Shown here: piece by piece, positions 1 through 10,183 of the stretch
Numbering within the stretch: the first letter of the stretch is position 1
Layout of the letters: every line of letters begins with the position of its first letter
NCBI GenBank assembly: GCA_021794655.1
Contig: JAJYQJ010000068.1
Span: forward strand, 1 to 64,000
Origin: Actinomycetes bacterium
GTDB taxonomy: Bacteria; Actinomycetota; Acidimicrobiia; Acidimicrobiales; RAAP-2
Direction: 5' to 3'
Length of the DNA stretch: 64,000 nucleotides
The notes under the pieces: model-generated
The model's database searches: none
What the model was told of the DNA's origin: nothing
The model's input: the letters and a program-made list of their open reading frames with translations, nothing else
Made by a program: the position numbers and the translations under genes

Positions 1-79
1 TCTTGTAGCGGCCCATCAGACCATCATCGCGCAAGGGTGTATTATTCACGTGGACCGGGTGTGCCTGGGTTCGCTCGAC

Positions 80-99
80 CCCACGACTAAAGCCGGGGG
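80..99 (+). repeat. mobile-element end hairpin, copy A
   Basis: CCCACGACTAAAGCCGGGGG. It differs by one base from the hairpin at the 3' end of the IscB element (29292-29311, read on the minus strand). Such imperfect hairpins mark ends of IS200/IS605-, IS607- and IscB-type elements. No nuclease gene is visible beside it, so it is probably the end of an element lying mainly to the left of the window, or a relic. Confidence 0.5.
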
Positions 100-134
100 C
101 TTGCGCTCGCCGTCTTGGTCAACGGTGTACCATT

Positions 135-260
135 ATGTCTATGGGACGACTGCTGGCCGACTCCATGACGCGAGTAGAGGCCCTCGAGATGGAGGGGATC
201 GGTTGGGACGGTGACCTAGACGAGATGCGTCGGGATCACCTGATAGCTGCAAGAGCCTGA
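135..260 (+). pseudogene. VapB-type antitoxin remnant (C-terminal part)
   Basis: A 41-codon frame whose end, ALEMEGIGWDGDLDEMRRD, matches the C-terminal toxin-binding tail typical of actinobacterial VapB antitoxins. The N-terminal ribbon-helix-helix DNA-binding half is absent: VapB proteins are usually about 70-80 residues. The stop overlaps the downstream toxin frame, as in normal vapBC operons. It lies next to the element end at 80-99, and an insertion or deletion there may have removed the promoter and the first half. Whether the stub is still translated cannot be told. Confidence 0.55.
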
Positions 261-370
261 TCGACACCTCGGCGTGGGTCGACTTCCTTCGAGGCACCGA
301 CGTCGTAATGATGGAAGTCTTGGCCGGTTCTCGTGCTGAGGACCACCGCCGACGGCTCCTCGGTACTTGA
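257..370 (+). pseudogene. VapC-type PIN-domain toxin remnant with internal deletion
   Basis: The frame reads LIDTSAWVDFLRGT, the start of a PIN-domain RNase with its first catalytic Asp, and then jumps directly to DVVMMEVLAGSRAEDHRRRL, which in VapC proteins normally lies some tens of residues further on. It stops at 368-370, long before the remaining catalytic acidic residues. Frame is kept across the deletion. Bases 371-590 hold only weak echoes of a VapC C-terminus and no intact gene. An active RNase is not expected. Confidence 0.6.
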
Positions 371-591
371 AAACGATGGGAGCGTCGTGCCTCGAGTCCA
401 AACTGTCGCCACTTGGTTGCCGACTTATCGGTCGTGCCGACGTTTGGAAAAGGCGAGTCGACGATCGGACGGTCGGCGCTGGTGGACCAAGGAAGACCTG
501 GGTACGGGCTCGACAGGCTGTCTCACGAGCGGTCATATCGGATCTGCGGTCATGACGCCACCTGCCGGGCGGAAATCGGTTACAGCTAGGC

Positions 592-597
592 TATACT
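592..597 (+). promoter_or_regulatory. -10-like box ahead of the TIGR04255 cassette
   Basis: TATACT lies 32 bases before the ATG at 630. No good -35 hexamer is seen 16-18 bases upstream. It would start the three-gene transcript with a short leader. Weak evidence from sequence alone. Confidence 0.35.
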
Positions 598-629
598 ATT
601 TGCTTACTGTCTAAGTTACACTCTGACTG

Positions 630-1478
630 ATGAAAGGGAGGTCGGTGGCCGATACGCATGAGGTGTACCCGAACGCGCCGTTGGCGCTCGTCGCCGTCGA
701 GGTGCGGTTCCCGAACAGCGCGGGCACCCGTCCCCTGCCGATGAACCTGCAGCGCTCGTTCCGGGACCTGCTCGGCGAGGGATGGGTCATCGAGTCCCAG
801 AAGATCCAACAGGTGTCAGTCGCCGTTAGCGCGGCGGGCGCCGTACCTCAAGCGACGTCGATGCTGACCATCCAGAGGTTCACCGTGCGCGACCGCACGC
901 TCGCAGTTGCGATCACCGAAGAGAGCCTGACGATCGAGGCCACCCGCTATCGCCATTACCCCGAGTTCCGTGAGACCGTGGCACGTGCTGTGGCCGCTGC
1001 AGCCGAGGTCCTCCTGCCCGATGGGATCGTTCGCGTAGGTATGCGCTACATCGACGAGGTTCGCGTGCCCGACATTGCGGAAGAGGCTCCTTCGGCCTGG
1101 CAGGAGTGGGTCGATGCCTCGCTCATCGCCCCCGAGCTCGGCGCGATGAGCGACGCCGGCTTCGTCTCAACCGGATGGGAAGGTGTGGCACAGTACAGTA
1201 CCGGACCCGACAAGAAGCTGGTACTTCGCTACGGACCCCGGGCCGGTTACGTCGTCAACCCGGTCGGCCCGCTCAAGCGGCCCGCTCCGCCCGGCCCAGG
1301 GCCTCTGTTCGCCCTGGACTTCGACTGTTTCTGGGAGCCACCAGATATTCCTGAGTTCGACCCTGGGATCATCATGAACACATGTGACCAACTCAGAAGG
1401 CCCATTCGGGCGTTGTTCGACATGCTGGTGACCGACAAGCTCCTCGCCGAGTTCACGAAGGAGGGCCCCGTTGGCTGA
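630..1478 (+). CDS. TIGR04255 family protein
   Basis: A 282-residue soluble protein without signal peptide or membrane segments. The opening YPNAPLALVAVEVRFP, the central region around GIVRVGMRYIDEVRVP, and the C-terminal LDFDCFWEP segment followed by a helical tail resemble the sporadically distributed TIGR04255 family, whose function is unknown. The start is uncertain. ATG 630 has no ribosome-binding site, while GTG 645 has AAAGGGAGG only three bases upstream. The last eight bases overlap the next gene, so the three genes to 2822 form one translationally coupled unit. Its position between toxin-antitoxin and transposase debris fits an accessory module. The family call is from memory of the sequence pattern. 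Confidence 0.7.
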   Translation: MKGRSVADTHEVYPNAPLALVAVEVRFPNSAGTRPLPMNLQRSFRDLLGEGWVIESQKIQQVSVAVSAAGAVPQATSMLTIQRFTVRDRTLAVAITEESLTIEATRYRHYPEFRETVARAVAAAAEVLLPDGIVRVGMRYIDEVRVPDIAEEAPSAWQEWVDASLIAPELGAMSDAGFVSTGWEGVAQYSTGPDKKLVLRYGPRAGYVVNPVGPLKRPAPPGPGPLFALDFDCFWEPPDIPEFDPGIIMNTCDQLRRPIRALFDMLVTDKLLAEFTKEGPVG

Positions 1479-2136
1479 CCTAATCACAGCGGATCGCACC
1501 CGCACCAGCTCGGCTACGGAACTGCCGACGCAGCTCTCGCGGACCCGAACCATCGACGAGCTGGTCGAAGATGTCGGCCATCTACGTAATGTCACCCGCC
1601 TCGCTGGCGATGACGTCGCGGAGGCCAGTCGCCAAGTAAGCGAAGTCCACCACCAGGCATTCCAAGCACAGCTCAATTCCAAGGCCCGGGACGTGGCGAA
1701 GCGGCCGGCGATCGAGATGCTCGACGAGCTCGCCAGACGAGGCTTCGCCTGGCGAGACATCGCTCGGCTGGTGGGCGTGTCGGTTCCCGCAGTCCGCAGG
1801 TGGCGTCAAGGAGAGTCCCCAACCGGCCCGCACCTGTTGGCCATCGCGCGTCTCCTCGCGTTCACCGAGATCCTCCGCGTCGACCACCTCGTATCCGATG
1901 TCGCGCGGTGGTTGGAGATGCCGCTCGTCGCTGAAGCACCCTTGACCGGGATCGACATGGCTGCCGACGGTCGCTATGTGGACCTGCTCGATCTGGCCAC
2001 GGGACACGAGACGCCCGAAGCAGCGCTCGACCGCTGGCAGCCAGGTTGGCGTGAGCGCTTCTCCTCGCAGTTCGAGGTGTTCGAGGCCGCCGATGGGGAG
2101 CTCGGTCTTCGTTCGACGGCCCGAGACGACGATTGA
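1471..2136 (+). CDS. helix-turn-helix protein of the TIGR04255 cassette
   Basis: A 221-residue protein starting with TTG inside the end of the previous gene. Residues about 90-130 (FAWRDIARLVGVSVPAVRRW, then LLAIARLLAF) form an XRE/MerR-like helix-turn-helix. Residues 25-75 look helical and may dimerise. The C-terminal third (IDMAADGRYVDLLDLATG, then AALDRWQPGWRERF) resembles the tail of Xre/MbcA-type antitoxins, though I cannot confirm homology. It overlaps the next gene by four bases (TTGA). Likely roles are autorepressor of the operon or antitoxin-like partner; both are inference from gene order and the HTH. Confidence 0.6.
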   Translation: MADLITADRTRTSSATELPTQLSRTRTIDELVEDVGHLRNVTRLAGDDVAEASRQVSEVHHQAFQAQLNSKARDVAKRPAIEMLDELARRGFAWRDIARLVGVSVPAVRRWRQGESPTGPHLLAIARLLAFTEILRVDHLVSDVARWLEMPLVAEAPLTGIDMAADGRYVDLLDLATGHETPEAALDRWQPGWRERFSSQFEVFEAADGELGLRSTARDDD

Positions 2137-2822
2137 GCCTCGAGACCTACGCGGTAGCGGCCGACTTGTACCTGGCCCGAGGTCAGGACGTGAACAGTAG
2201 CCGCTCAGCCTTCACCGGAGATGTCTTCGCCGGCGTCCCGATCCCGGGTGTTCAAGACGACGGGATGGCGATCATCGTCGCCCATCCATGCACCATGCGG
2301 GGACCGGAGGCGCGAATGCGCGAGCGCGTCCTCGTCGCAGCGGTTAGCGAGCATCACATAGTTCCGCGCGAGGTTTGGAGGAAGGGCTTCTACGGCCTAA
2401 TGCCACTTCCCGGGCTGATCAATGCCAACTTGCATGTGGGTTGCTTCGACGACCTCGGGAAGGCCCTGTCCGCCGATCTCACGACCGACAAACGAGTCGC
2501 GTGCCTCTCGGAGTACGGGGTGAACCTTCTCCAGCAGCGGCTCATCTGGCACCTCACGCGCCTCGAAGTCGAGACTTTCCGCATCCAAGAAGCGTTCGCG
2601 CACACCTTCGAAGAAGCCGACCTTCTCGAAGAGTGGACCGAGACGCTCTTAGGGAGCGGCGTGTCCCCCGCTGACGCCGCCGCAAGCTTCGAGGCGTTCA
2701 TCAGAGTGGATCACGGGAACGGCCGTACGCTGCAAGACGACCTCCGGGACGTCCAACGGCGGTCGGCGGTCCGTGTTGCGTGCCGAAATGAGGCCCGGCG
2801 CCTCTCCGCAGCTTCTACCTGA
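2133..2822 (+). CDS. unknown protein, third gene of the TIGR04255 cassette
   Basis: A 229-residue soluble protein with a TTG start overlapping the previous stop (TTGA). Residues about 27-60 contain FTGDVFAGVPIPG followed by MAIIVAHPCTMRG. A small beta-barrel-like start followed by a His-x-Cys or Asp-Cys motif is seen in some uncharacterised proteins of mobile toxin-antitoxin-like modules. The rest is charged and mostly helical. I do not recognise a named family. Strict overlap with the HTH gene suggests the two products act together. A toxin-like effector is possible, but no catalytic motif proves it. Confidence 0.5.
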   Translation: MSLETYAVAADLYLARGQDVNSSRSAFTGDVFAGVPIPGVQDDGMAIIVAHPCTMRGPEARMRERVLVAAVSEHHIVPREVWRKGFYGLMPLPGLINANLHVGCFDDLGKALSADLTTDKRVACLSEYGVNLLQQRLIWHLTRLEVETFRIQEAFAHTFEEADLLEEWTETLLGSGVSPADAAASFEAFIRVDHGNGRTLQDDLRDVQRRSAVRVACRNEARRLSAAST

Positions 2823-2889
2823 GCTCTTACATGGGCAACGTTTGTCGGGACGGCTTCACGGGGCGAGCGGTTGGCTGGACCATGGTGAT

Positions 2890-3009
2890 GTGAAGCTGGC
2901 CGACTGGGCTCGGGCGAACGGGGTGCATCCAAAGACTGCGTATCGGTGGTGGCGTGCTGGCACGTGTAACCATTCACGTCCTTTTGACCAGTTCAAACAT
3001 ACCGTGTGA
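2890..3009 (+). pseudogene. IS607-type serine recombinase (TnpA) N-terminal fragment
   Basis: From GTG 2890 the frame reads VKLADWARANGVHPKTAYRW and then WRAGT, the N-terminal helix-turn-helix that opens IS607-family TnpA recombinases. After about 26 residues the similarity ends and an unrelated tail runs to a stop at 3007-3009. The catalytic serine domain is missing and no tnpB is near, so this is a dead relic. The rest of the gene-free stretch 2823-3169 shows nothing else that I can identify. Confidence 0.6.
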
Positions 3010-3169
3010 GGCAAGAGAAGAAGTGGATCCCAACTTCGTGACGCTCTTTGGGGACATGACGACCTCGTGGATGAAGAGTTGGCGGATGTTCATAGCTACC
3101 AATACACACAGTATGGGTTCGCCGTAACGTAGTGGTATCCCAGCGAGATCTTGTGGACCGGTATCGATG

Positions 3170-4882
3170 TCAAGGCATGAAGAGCAAAGACGCCTTGTGG
3201 GCGAAGTCTGCGAGGGGCGCGGGGAAGACTCCGAACCCGACGGTCACCGCTATACATATACCGATCGCGACCACGGCCAACACGGGTACGTTAACCACGT
3301 CGCCTTCACGTTCGTCGGGCACTTCGATCGTCTCTGGTGAAGACTCTAGAAGCAAGGTTGCGTTCAGTTCGTTGACGAGAGCCGTCTGGCGACCACTTCC
3401 GCTCCAAAGCGGCTCTCTCGCACTCGTCGATGCGACAGCGTCACCGCTCGCGTCGAGATTCTCGAGTCGATCTCCTTCCTGGTCACTGACGAACTTCTTG
3501 GGTGAGTACATGAGCAACACGACTCGCAGGTAGAAGAACGCGGCGACCGCCGCGCTCACCATCGCTATCACGGCCAAGGGGACAGAGTTGGCGTCGACGG
3601 CTGCCGCGACGACTTGAAGCTTTGCCCAGAACCCGGTCGTAAAGGGAGCACCGGCCTGGGAGAGGAGCAGTACCGCGAAGGCGAGCGCCAAGAACGGTTG
3701 GCGCTTGCCAAGGCCCTTGTAGTTGGAGATCTCGTGGGCCGCGTCGCCTCTTCCGCCGAGTACGCTAACGATCGCGAAGCTACCGATCGCCATGAACGTG
3801 TAGGCGAAGAGGTAGTAGAGAGCAGAACTCACCCCTCGTGCACCGACCTTCCCGAGTGCTCCCGCGGCTTCCAAGCCGAGCAGGACAAATCCTGCGTGGT
3901 TGATCGAGGAGTACGCGAGCATCCTCTTGATATCGGTCTGGATGAGTGCGAGCACCGCCCCGACGAGCAACGTGACGACAGCCAACGCGTAGATGATCGG
4001 CTGCCAGTCGACTCGAAGGACCCCGAATGAAGAGACGAAGACCCGGATCAGCGCTGCGAATCCCGCCGCCTTCGCGACTGCGGACATGAACCCGGTGATT
4101 GGAGTAGGTGATCCCTGGTAGACGTCTGGGGTCCACATGTGGAACGGGACCGCCGCGACTTTGAAAGCGAAGCCGACCAAGAGCAGGGTTAGCCCGGCGA
4201 GGAGAAGGCCGTCGCTCACGACGACGTTCTTCGCCAAGAAGTCCGCTATCTGGGTAAGGTTCGTCGTACCGGTCGCCCCGTAGGTGAGCGCTATCCCGTA
4301 GACAAAGATCGCGGACGAGAACCCTCCGAGCAAGAAGTACTTGAGCGCCGCCTCACCCGACTCAGCTCTGCGCCTGTTGAACGCGGCGAGAACATAGAGC
4401 GCGATCGAGAGGATCTCGAGCCCCAAGAAGACGATCACGAGGTCGTTCGCCTCCCCCATTAGCATCGCGCCCGTTGCCGACACCATCGCCAAGACGTTGA
4501 ACTCGGGACCAGCCAAGCCTTCACGTCGCTGGTACCCGTCGCCGACGAGCGCGGTCAGTGCCATCGCGCTCGCGACGAGGACCGTGACGAGGACGCTGAA
4601 CCCGTCCAAGACGACCGCGTGGTCGAGTGTCGTGTACGCGCCGTGGCTCTGGACGTCAAAGAACTGCCATAGAGCGGCGGCTAACGACGCGAGTGAGATA
4701 ACCAACGTGGAAACCGTGATGACCGTTACGTTGAGCGCGCTCCTCACAAGCGAGGCCACCGCGAGGAGCAGGATCGCACCACCGAGCATCACTATCTCGG
4801 GCAAGATGGCGAGATAGGCGATGTGGGGCATCGCGATGCCGCCGTGAAGCGACGCTGAGGCTATAAGTAGCGCTACTCTCAT
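3170..4882 (-). CDS. nuoN: NADH-quinone oxidoreductase subunit N
   Basis: Membrane subunit of complex I, one of the three antiporter-like proton-translocating subunits; last gene of the operon. The 570-residue product has about 14 membrane segments and the core PFHMWTPDVYQGSPTPITGF, with the proton-channel lysines and histidines of the proton_antipo_M family. The ATG at 4882 overlaps the nuoM stop (ATGA); a second ATG at 4831 (MPHIAYLAIL) is an alternative. It is longer than the usual ~480-500 residues because of a hydrophilic insertion at about residues 460-528, rich in Asp, Glu and Ser, before the final helix. No terminator hairpin is apparent downstream. Confidence 0.95.
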   Translation of the reverse strand: MRVALLIASASLHGGIAMPHIAYLAILPEIVMLGGAILLLAVASLVRSALNVTVITVSTLVISLASLAAALWQFFDVQSHGAYTTLDHAVVLDGFSVLVTVLVASAMALTALVGDGYQRREGLAGPEFNVLAMVSATGAMLMGEANDLVIVFLGLEILSIALYVLAAFNRRRAESGEAALKYFLLGGFSSAIFVYGIALTYGATGTTNLTQIADFLAKNVVVSDGLLLAGLTLLLVGFAFKVAAVPFHMWTPDVYQGSPTPITGFMSAVAKAAGFAALIRVFVSSFGVLRVDWQPIIYALAVVTLLVGAVLALIQTDIKRMLAYSSINHAGFVLLGLEAAGALGKVGARGVSSALYYLFAYTFMAIGSFAIVSVLGGRGDAAHEISNYKGLGKRQPFLALAFAVLLLSQAGAPFTTGFWAKLQVVAAAVDANSVPLAVIAMVSAAVAAFFYLRVVLLMYSPKKFVSDQEGDRLENLDASGDAVASTSAREPLWSGSGRQTALVNELNATLLLESSPETIEVPDEREGDVVNVPVLAVVAIGICIAVTVGFGVFPAPLADFAHKASLLFMP

Positions 4883-6476
4883 CGTGATCCCCTCGGACTC
4901 GGTCCAGTTCCGCCGTCGGCTGCGGTGTCCTTTACGACCGCCGGCCCAGATCGCGCGACGAGCGGCTGTTTCGTATGGGTAACCAACTCCACCCTGTCAA
5001 CTAAGCGATTGACCGCCGGTGTAATCCTGTCCAAGACAGGCTTTGGGTATACCCCCAAGAAGACGATCAAGACGATGAGAGGAGCGATTGCGGCTCGCTC
5101 GGCCCAACTCAGGTCGCGTGTCTTTTCGTTCGCTCGATCCGTCTTGCCGTGGAAGACCTGTTGGTAGGCCCAGAGCAGGTAAATCGCGGCTATCACTACT
5201 CCGCCGGTCGCAACGACCGCCCACCACCGGTGCGTCAGGAACGTTCCCGACAGGACCAAGAACTCACTCACGAACCCGTTCAGGCCCGGCAGGCCGATCG
5301 ACGCCATCGTGACGACCGTGAAGACCGCGGCGAGTACCGGGGCAGGCGCCTGGAGCCCGCGAAGCTCTGTCACCTGCCACGTCTTCCTTCGTTCATGGAT
5401 CCAGCCGATCAGCAAGAACAGCGCCGCGACGATCAGCCCGTGGTTCACCATCAACAAGACGCCACCGGTAAGACCCTGGGTCGTGAACGCAAACGTACCG
5501 AGCGCGATGAACCCGATCTGAGCCATAGACGAGTACGTCACGATGCGCTTTAGGTCGCGCTGAGCGCACGCGACGATCGCTCCATAGAGGATCCCGATGA
5601 CCGCGATCGTCAAGATCCACGGAGCCATCGTCTTGGAGGCCTCGGGAAACAGGTTGAGATCGAACCGCAATATCCCGTAGGTCCCGAGCTTCGCGAGCAC
5701 CGCGGCAAGGATCATCGATCCTCCAGTCGGTGCTTCCGTGTAGGCGTCCGGGGACCAGGTGTGAAACGGGAAGAGAGGCGCCTTTACCGCGAACGCCGCG
5801 GTGAACGCCAAGAACAACAAGATCCCATCTACTGATGAGAAGTGGGTGTGCTCGAGGGCTGGAAGCGCGAAGGTGAGTCCTGACCCCGGGTGTTGATGCT
5901 GATGGATAAAGGCGACCGCCAAGATCCCCACCAGTAAGAACACCGACCCTAAGAACGTGTAGATGAAGAACTTGAGAGCCGCGTACGCTCGCCTCGCATA
6001 GCCCCAGCCGGCGATTATGAAGTATGCGGGCACGAGCGTGAGCTCGAAGAACAAGAAGAACAAGATTAGATCTAATGAGACGAAGCTCCCGATACACGCT
6101 GCCTCCAGAAGCAGCATCCACGCAGCGAACGCTCTTGCGTCCAGTCGGCGCCCGATGCCGGACGCGAGGACTATCGGAAACAGAACCGTCGCCAAGAGGA
6201 CCAAAAATATCGATATTCCATCGACGCCGACGTACCAATGGACGCCGAGCGACGCCACCCACACGTGATTCGAGACGAACTGGAATCGACCGTTTCTTGA
6301 ATGGAGCAACACGAGCACCACGACCGACAGCGCGAGCGTCGCTAACGAGGTCACCATCGCGACCGCGCTCAACGCCCATTTGGGAGCCTTCATCATCGCA
6401 GCGACGACGAGCGCACCTCCGGCGGGAAGGAGGACGAGAACGGTCAGGTAGGGAAACGCTGGGGTATGAGACATCG

Positions 6477-6486
<10 letters not shown>
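4879..6486 (-). CDS. nuoM: NADH-quinone oxidoreductase subunit M
   Basis: Antiporter-like proton-pumping membrane subunit of complex I, 535 residues. Visible hallmarks are the helix-5 glutamate in FFELTLVPAYFIIAGWG and the channel region VKAPLFPFHTWSPDAYTEAP followed by the lysine in LAAVLAKLGTYGILRF. GTG 6486 overlaps the end of nuoL by ten bases; ATG 6474, five bases after the nuoL stop codon begins, is an equally good start (MSHTPAF). The stop overlaps nuoN. The tail after the last helix is polar and ends SPRGSR. Confidence 0.95.
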
Positions 6487-8369
<1,883 letters not shown>

Positions 8370-8376
8370 TCTCAGC

Positions 8377-8682
8377 TCATCCCTTCAGTACGTGTAGATC
8401 GTCTGCGACGGTGCTCGTGCTCCGCCGGAAAATTGCGACCACTATCCCCAGGCCGACGACTACCTCCGCGGCGGCGACGACGAGAACGAAGAACACGACT
8501 ACCTGGCCGCCGATGTCCCCCAACATCCGCGAGAACGTGACAAAAGTGAGGTTCGCCGCGTTCAGCATGAGCTCGATGCACATGAACATGACGAGCACGT
8601 TCCTCCTCACGAGCACCCCAACGGCGCCGATGCCAAAGAGCACCGCCGCTAGCGTCAGGTACCACCCTCCGCTGAGGCTCAC
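8377..8682 (-). CDS. nuoK: NADH-quinone oxidoreductase subunit K
   Basis: Small three-helix membrane subunit, 101 residues, the usual size. The conserved membrane glutamates are visible in [18 protein letters not shown] and in [18 protein letters not shown]; they belong to the proton channel next to NuoJ and NuoN. GTG start with a four-base GTGA overlap with the nuoJ stop. Confidence 0.95.
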   Translation of the reverse strand: MSLSGGWYLTLAAVLFGIGAVGVLVRRNVLVMFMCIELMLNAANLTFVTFSRMLGDIGGQVVVFFVLVVAAAEVVVGLGIVVAIFRRSTSTVADDLHVLKG

Positions 8683-9335
8683 CTGAGCACCTCCTTTTCG
8701 CTCGAGTCTGAACTGGGTTCATCGTCGGGGCTCTCAACACTTGGCTTCTCCAAGTCGCGACGCTCTCGGCGCGCGAGTACGACCGCACCCACGACGGCGA
8801 TGACCAACAACGCGGCCGTCGCCTCGAACGCGAACAGATACGTCGTGAAGAGCTGCTTGCCCAGTTGTGCAACTTCTCCTGACGGAGCGCCCGGACTCCC
8901 CGGGTTAACCGACCCGTTGATCGGACCGACAACCCCGTGAGCACCCGTGACCCAGTGCGAGGAGACGAGAAGCGCCACGAGCGAAGCGACCGCTACTCCG
9001 ACGAATATCAGCGCGAGCGGCCGCTGGCCGACGAGCGGCTCTGCTTCGATGTTCTCACGCCGGTCGACGCCGAGGAACATGATCACGAACAAGAACAGGA
9101 CCACGATCGCCCCTGCGTAGACAATTACCTGCACCGCGGCGAGAAAATTCGCGTCTTGTTCGATAAAGAGCACCGCGACGCCAAAGAGCGTCATCACAAG
9201 ACTCAACGCAGCGTGTACGGGATTACGTGACGTAACCACACCGAACGCTCCCATGATTATCACCGCGGCGCTGACCGCGAACACGATGATGTCAGGGATC
9301 GTCGCACCACCTGCCGCTAGGAGCGTGAGCGTCAC
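8679..9335 (-). CDS. nuoJ: NADH-quinone oxidoreductase subunit J
   Basis: Five-helix membrane subunit of complex I, 218 residues. The conserved segment [22 protein letters not shown] carries the pi-bulge helix region that couples quinone reduction to proton pumping. A periplasmic loop between helices 4 and 5 and a charged Ser/Glu/Asp-rich tail ([18 protein letters not shown]) are additions at the edges. GTG start overlaps the nuoI stop (GTGA), and the stop overlaps nuoK. Confidence 0.95.
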   Translation of the reverse strand: MTLTLLAAGGATIPDIIVFAVSAAVIIMGAFGVVTSRNPVHAALSLVMTLFGVAVLFIEQDANFLAAVQVIVYAGAIVVLFLFVIMFLGVDRRENIEAEPLVGQRPLALIFVGVAVASLVALLVSSHWVTGAHGVVGPINGSVNPGSPGAPSGEVAQLGKQLFTTYLFAFEATAALLVIAVVGAVVLARRERRDLEKPSVESPDDEPSSDSSEKEVLR

Positions 9336-10183
9336 TTGGGGCCTCGCATCTCAGTCTGTGGGCGTCGGCTCTCTTCGCGTGCGGCCTTGGACGCCCTGTG
9401 GCGGCTCCTCGCCTCGTCCAGGTGCTTCTTGTGACGTGCAGCGGAGATCTTCGCTCTCCAGATACGTCCCTTCATCCCACGGTGTTCAAGCGGTATGTCT
9501 TCTTTGAGCAAGTGGGCCTCTAGCACCTCGCGCAACGGCTTCGTACCCGTCGCTTCATCGTCGCGCCGACCAGACTGACCACCTTCGGGCGGGCGCAGTC
9601 CGTAGCCGAGCTCTCCTGACCACTGGACCTCGCCCTCGTAGGCGGCGTTCCCCGCCGGAGCGGTCGCTCTCATCCAGCCCGAGCTGTGCAAGTCCTCCCC
9701 GTCCCTCCAGTCCTCCCACGGGAGATGGCGTGGCAGGCCCTCGTCGTCGACTAAGAGCTCGGACTTCGTGTAGATCGCGTCAGCTCTGTTCGTAAACGAG
9801 AACTCAAACAGCTTCGACTCGGTAATCGCCTCGGTCGGGCAAGCCTCTACACAGAGGTCGCAGTGGATACATCTTAGGAAATTGATCTCGTATACGTAGC
9901 CGTATCGTTCGCCCGGGGACACCGGGTCGTCGGGCGGGTTGTCGAGCCCTCTTACGTATATGCAGTCAGCAGGACAGACGCCGGCGCATAGCTCGCAGCC
10001 GATGCACTTCTCCATCCCGTCTTCGTATCGGTTCAAGACGTGGCGGCCATGCTGGCGTGGCTGCTTGGGCTTCTTCTCGTCTGGATACTGGCGTGTGACC
10101 CTCGGCCGGCTCAGATGCTCCAAAGTCAGCTTGAAGCCGCCGAGAAAGCTCAACTGGCCCTTCAGCCCCTCGCTAGAACTCAT
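9332..10183 (-). CDS. nuoI: NADH-quinone oxidoreductase subunit I
   Basis: Peripheral-arm subunit carrying the two [4Fe-4S] clusters N6a and N6b, which pass electrons towards NuoB. Both ferredoxin motifs are complete: CIGCELCAGVCPADCIYVRG and CIHCDLCVEACPTEAI. At 283 residues it is longer than most NuoI (about 160-220). The extra length is a basic, Arg/Lys-rich C-terminal extension after about residue 200 (ISAARHKKHLDEARSRHRAS), perhaps a membrane or subunit contact. ATGA overlap with nuoH, GTGA overlap with nuoJ. Confidence 0.95.
   Translation of the reverse strand: MSSSEGLKGQLSFLGGFKLTLEHLSRPRVTRQYPDEKKPKQPRQHGRHVLNRYEDGMEKCIGCELCAGVCPADCIYVRGLDNPPDDPVSPGERYGYVYEINFLRCIHCDLCVEACPTEAITESKLFEFSFTNRADAIYTKSELLVDDEGLPRHLPWEDWRDGEDLHSSGWMRATAPAGNAAYEGEVQWSGELGYGLRPPEGGQSGRRDDEATGTKPLREVLEAHLLKEDIPLEHRGMKGRIWRAKISAARHKKHLDEARSRHRASKAAREESRRPQTEMRGPK

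Noticed and set aside
3010-3169. short plus-strand frames after the IS607 stub
   Set aside because: About 30 codons with no ribosome-binding site or similarity; more likely debris.
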